From assembly GCA_011390435.1 (NCBI GenBank), contig JAABSK010000095.1, positions 1 through 9,371 on the forward strand: a stretch of DNA of 9,371 nucleotides, written 5' to 3'. The notes beneath the pieces were generated by a model. That model was not told where the DNA came from. It saw only the letters and a list, made by a program, of their open reading frames with translations, and ran no database searches. Shown here in pieces: positions 6,874-9,371 of the stretch. The stretch's first letter is position 1, and every line of letters begins with the position of its first letter. This stretch comes from Desulfobacteraceae bacterium (GTDB taxonomy: Bacteria; Desulfobacterota; Desulfobacteria; Desulfobacterales; Desulfobacteraceae). A program made the position numbers and the translations under genes.

Positions 6874-8100
6874 TTAAATGATCTCTTTAAACCATTGTTT
6901 CATTCGATTTAATATGCCTGAAAACCCTGCGGTTTCCGCTTCTTTAAAATCCATTTGACAGGTTGCCGTGGATCCGAAGATCACCAGGCCAACACCGGTT
7001 GCATAGGCCGGGTTTTTCACAATATCTTTTAATCCACCGATTTTGTTGGGTTCCCCAACCCTGACCGGCACGTTAAAAACCGACTCTGCAATCTCTGTGA
7101 TGCCGTCAAGCACAACGCTTCCACCGGTCAGGATAAATCCTGCCGGAAATGAATTTTCCAATCCATTTTTAAACAGTTCTGTTCTTAAAAGGGTAAAAAT
7201 TTCTTCCACCCGGGGTTCAAGGATTTCAGCCAGTATTCCCCGGGACAGTCGTTTTGGTTCCCTGCCGCCTACAGCAGGGACTTCGATGGTTGCGCTGCTG
7301 CGGACATTTCCCGGCATGCAGGTGCCATGGTCAATCTTGATTCTCTCTGCTTCAGGCAAAGGTGTCCGCAACCCGATGGAGATATCATTGGTCAGGTTGT
7401 GCCCGCCCAGGGTCAGTTCATAGATAAATTTCAGATTGTTGTCCTTGAACAGGGCAAGGTCTGTGGTGCCGCCGCCCATATCCGCAATCATACATCCGAG
7501 TTCTTTTTCTTCGTTTGTCAGAACTGCCATGCCCGATGCCAGCGATTCCAGGGCGATGTCACAGACCTCAAGGCCGGCCTTGTTGCAGCATTTTACAATA
7601 TTCCGGGCAGAAGAGACTGCACCGGTAACAATGTGGATTTTTGCTTCGAGCCGGATGGCTGTCATGCCCACCGGGTTTTGAATGGATTGCATATCATCAA
7701 CAATAAATTCCTGGGGGATGACATGCAGAATTTCTCTGTCTGTCGGAATCGCCACTGCCTTGGCAGCATCAATGACCCGCTCTACATCCTGTTCAGTAAT
7801 CTCTCTGCCTTTGATGGCAATAATACCGTGGGAGTTCATTCCTTTGATGTGGTTGCCGGCAATGCCGACATACACAGAGGAAATATCACACCCAGCCATG
7901 AGTTCAGCCTCTTCCACTGCTTTCTTGATGGCATCCACTGTGGAATCAATGTTGACCACAGTCCCCTTGCGCAGGCCTGTGGACGGGTGTGAACCCACAC
8001 CAATGATATTGATTTCATCGTCTATCATTTCACCGACCACCGCACAGATTTTGGTGGTGCCGATGTCAAGGCCCACGATTATTTTTTCATTTCCCTGCAA
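6874..8100 (-). CDS. ftsA: Cell division protein FtsA, TTG start
   Basis: FtsA is an actin-like ATPase that tethers FtsZ filaments to the inner membrane and recruits later division proteins. From the TTG at 8098-8100 it has 408 residues, the usual FtsA length. Visible motifs are phosphate-1 (VGLDIGTTK, 9-17), phosphate-2 (IADMGGGTTDLALF, 205-218), the adenosine motif (ILTGGSVVLDG, 323-333) and a C-terminal amphipathic helix (about 395-408, ILNRMKQWFKEII) that should be the membrane-targeting sequence. The frame stays open to an ATG at 8310, but the added 70 residues lie over ftsQ and look unlike FtsA. The TTG has AGGGGGG 6 bases upstream and lies one base after the ftsQ stop, so I favour it. 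A rare start codon and tight spacing suggest translation coupled to ftsQ, which would help set the FtsA:FtsZ ratio. Confidence 0.95.
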   Translation of the reverse strand: MQGNEKIIVGLDIGTTKICAVVGEMIDDEINIIGVGSHPSTGLRKGTVVNIDSTVDAIKKAVEEAELMAGCDISSVYVGIAGNHIKGMNSHGIIAIKGREITEQDVERVIDAAKAVAIPTDREILHVIPQEFIVDDMQSIQNPVGMTAIRLEAKIHIVTGAVSSARNIVKCCNKAGLEVCDIALESLASGMAVLTNEEKELGCMIADMGGGTTDLALFKDNNLKFIYELTLGGHNLTNDISIGLRTPLPEAERIKIDHGTCMPGNVRSSATIEVPAVGGREPKRLSRGILAEILEPRVEEIFTLLRTELFKNGLENSFPAGFILTGGSVVLDGITEIAESVFNVPVRVGEPNKIGGLKDIVKNPAYATGVGLVIFGSTATCQMDFKEAETAGFSGILNRMKQWFKEII

Positions 8101-8101
8101 T

Positions 8102-8986
8102 TTAAACCCCCCTTTCGAAATTAGTGTGCAGAGTAACGTCCTGAGTTGTTTTGATAAATACTTTATGCAGGTCATATATGTCGATGTCGGTGATTTTCCG
8201 GTCTGGAAAGTTTTTATCAATATACTCGCTAAGTTGTCTGGCTTTTTTAAATTTTCGTTCAAAATCATCAAACCCCAGCCTGACCGCGACGACACTGCGG
8301 TCACCATCAAGCGTCGGGGCGCTGTCTGCGGCCATTTTCACGGCAATTCCCGTATGGTCGTCACCATTAATCTGAACCAGTTTTTTTCCGCTGTGAGACT
8401 CCAGCAGGTTCATGATGGAATCGAATGCCCGCCCGTCAAACAGGTATTGATTGGAGCGGCGAGTCAGATCAAGTCCGGTAATCACCGGCAGATCGTCGAC
8501 CTGGTCTTTGTGGGGATTGTATTCCTTGAACGGTGTGCCCTGGGTATTGATCAGAATGTCTGTCAGGTTCTCAATTCTGACAATGGCCAATGGTTTCTGT
8601 TCAACAATGTCAAGCACCAGAACGCCTTTGAATTTTCGTTTGGCACCGACAGAATCGATCCAGGGGTGGGATTTGATCCGCTGCTCAATGGTGGTCAGAT
8701 TGACGGCAAAAATGTTGGTATTGTCCTGCAGATCTGCCAGCAGAAGGAGTTCCTCTTTTTTCACCTGGTTCAGTCCGGTGACATCGATCTGCCGGATATT
8801 GAAAAAACTGGACTGGGTAAAAAAATCATAGATAAAAATGGCAGCAAGGCTCAGAATACTCATGCATGCCACGACCATGATGCATTTCAGGCAAAAATCA
8901 ATGGTGTGTCCGGAATCGGGAAATTCCGCTTCCCCTGTGACGCCGCCGTCCGGTCTGTACCGGTTGGGTTTGATTTTTTTACTCAC
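8102..8986 (-). CDS. ftsQ: Cell division protein FtsQ/DivIB, GTG start
   Basis: FtsQ is a bitopic inner-membrane protein that links early and late divisome parts through FtsB and FtsL. The 294-residue product has a short cytoplasmic N-terminus rich in basic residues (MSKKIKPNRYRP). One transmembrane helix runs at about 31-53, ending AAIFIYDFF. A POTRA domain follows (about 61-130, FFNIRQIDVTGLNQVKKEEL and HPWIDSVGAKRKF through VEQKPLA). The beta domain is at about 131-260 (TDILINTQGTPFKEY, DLPVITGLD). This order and length are typical for the family, although its sequence is poorly conserved. Translation starts at a GTG (8984-8986) with GAGG 7 bases upstream. The start overlaps the last 8 bases of murB, and the stop lies 1 base before the ftsA start. 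Both junctions point to translational coupling within the dcw operon. Confidence 0.94.
   Translation of the reverse strand: MSKKIKPNRYRPDGGVTGEAEFPDSGHTIDFCLKCIMVVACMSILSLAAIFIYDFFTQSSFFNIRQIDVTGLNQVKKEELLLLADLQDNTNIFAVNLTTIEQRIKSHPWIDSVGAKRKFKGVLVLDIVEQKPLAIVRIENLTDILINTQGTPFKEYNPHKDQVDDLPVITGLDLTRRSNQYLFDGRAFDSIMNLLESHSGKKLVQINGDDHTGIAVKMAADSAPTLDGDRSVVAVRLGFDDFERKFKKARQLSEYIDKNFPDRKITDIDIYDLHKVFIKTTQDVTLHTNFERGV
8107..8113 (-). promoter_or_regulatory. Ribosome binding site supporting the ftsA TTG start
   Basis: On the minus strand AGGGGGG is followed by the 6 bases TTTAAA and then TTG. The site lies within the last codons of ftsQ, whose TAA stop (8102-8104) falls in the spacer. No ATG or GTG is in frame nearby. 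Confidence 0.65.
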
Positions 8987-9371
8987 CTTCGATCCTCACT
9001 TCTGTTTCAAGGTTAATGTGGAATTTTTCAGATACTGTTTTTTGAATTTTCTGTTTCAATGCCAGAATATCCCGGCAGGTGGCAGCGCCTGTGTTGATGA
9101 TGTAATTGGCATGCTGTAAAGAGACCATGGCATCATTGATTCGGGAGCCTTTGAGTCCTGCCTTTTCAATCAGTTCTCCGGCAGATGGGCCAGTGGGGGG
9201 GTTTTTGAAAAAACACCCGGCACTGACTGACGATACGGGCTGGGTGGCGTTTTTTCGTTCAATCGTCTGTCGGGCCAATTGTTCAATGGTGTTTCGATCT
9301 CCTTTGGCCAGTTTGAGTTCTGCTGCGACAATCACGCCAGGGGTGTTCAAGCTCCGGTAGGTAAAATCAAG
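8979..9371 (-). CDS. murB: UDP-N-acetylenolpyruvoylglucosamine reductase MurB, C-terminal part (5' end outside window)
   Basis: MurB reduces UDP-GlcNAc-enolpyruvate to UDP-MurNAc with NADPH and FAD, the second committed step of peptidoglycan synthesis in the cytoplasm. The frame is open from the right edge of the window to a TAA at 8979-8981, giving the last 130 residues. The first visible residues DFTYRS match the F-x-YR-x-S motif just after the FAD-binding domain. SAGCFFKNP (visible residues 50-58), then SAGELIEKAGLKG and HANYIINTGAATCRDI, are characteristic of the MurB C-terminal domain. The glutamate in TEVRI near the end probably corresponds to the catalytic glutamate. The residue at the catalytic serine position of GSFFKNP is cysteine here (visible residue 53). 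The 3' end overlaps ftsQ by 8 bp. Upstream dcw genes such as murC and murG would be expected beyond the window. Confidence 0.95.
   Translation of the reverse strand, partial: LDFTYRSLNTPGVIVAAELKLAKGDRNTIEQLARQTIERKNATQPVSSVSAGCFFKNPPTGPSAGELIEKAGLKGSRINDAMVSLQHANYIINTGAATCRDILALKQKIQKTVSEKFHINLETEVRIEGE
8994..8997 (-). promoter_or_regulatory. Ribosome binding site supporting the ftsQ GTG start
   Basis: On the minus strand GAGG lies 7 bases before the GTG at 8984-8986, inside the last codons of murB. No in-frame ATG lies nearby. Confidence 0.55.

Noticed and set aside
8101..8310. 70-residue N-terminal extension of FtsA from an ATG at 8310
   Set aside because: It overlaps the ftsQ coding region, does not look like FtsA, and would make the protein longer than its family. 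The TTG at 8098-8100 has a good ribosome binding site and gives the expected length.
7682..9016. Plus-strand open frame of 444 codons antisense to ftsA and ftsQ
   Set aside because: It is long, but it lies entirely over two well-supported genes and their junction. The product shows no domain and has low-complexity serine/methionine stretches typical of a shadow frame, and I see no ribosome binding site.
1..9371. Mobile element, CRISPR array, tRNA or defence system
   Set aside because: I saw no transposase or integrase motifs, no repeat-spacer array, no tRNA-like cloverleaf and no target-site duplications. Nearly all bases are covered by chromosomal core or signalling genes.

Overview
The window reads as a chromosomal piece of a mesophilic, moderate-GC bacterium. 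My best guess is a Desulfobacterota (former deltaproteobacterial) sulfate reducer of the Desulfobacteraceae type. That guess rests on the murB-ftsQ-ftsA-ftsZ order, on the cytoplasmic receiver-PAS-kinase-receiver protein, and on the GltD-like oxidoreductase ending in a cysteine motif. No rRNA or other lineage marker is present, so the assignment is inference.

Two transcription units converge near position 2800. On the plus strand are the 3' end of a GltD-like FAD/NAD(P)-dependent oxidoreductase (1-747) and a 660-residue hybrid histidine kinase (799-2781). A perfect 14-bp inverted repeat at 2781-2827 sits between the convergent genes and probably terminates both.

On the minus strand, read from right to left, lies the distal part of a division and cell wall (dcw) cluster: the murB 3' end (8979-9371), ftsQ (8102-8986, GTG start), ftsA (6874-8100, probable TTG start) and ftsZ (5604-6857). 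A radical SAM protein gene (3929-5599) follows 4 bp after ftsZ. After a 142-bp AT-rich gap comes ppaC, a manganese-dependent family II inorganic pyrophosphatase (2866-3786). The murB-to-radical SAM genes overlap or are nearly adjacent, which suggests one translationally coupled operon. ppaC has a strong ribosome binding site and probably its own promoter.

MurB supplies a peptidoglycan precursor. FtsQ, FtsA and FtsZ build and anchor the divisome. PpaC removes pyrophosphate released by biosynthesis. The radical SAM protein is the least understood member. A strong GC-rich hairpin lies inside its first 25 codons, just after ftsZ, and could set how much of this gene is made relative to ftsZ.

Most of the window is ordinary core-genome content, and I see no mobile element, CRISPR array or defence system. 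The points most worth a second look are the coupled radical SAM gene with its hairpin and C-terminal cysteine cluster, a cysteine at the catalytic serine position of MurB, and an altered Gly-Asp flavin motif in the oxidoreductase.
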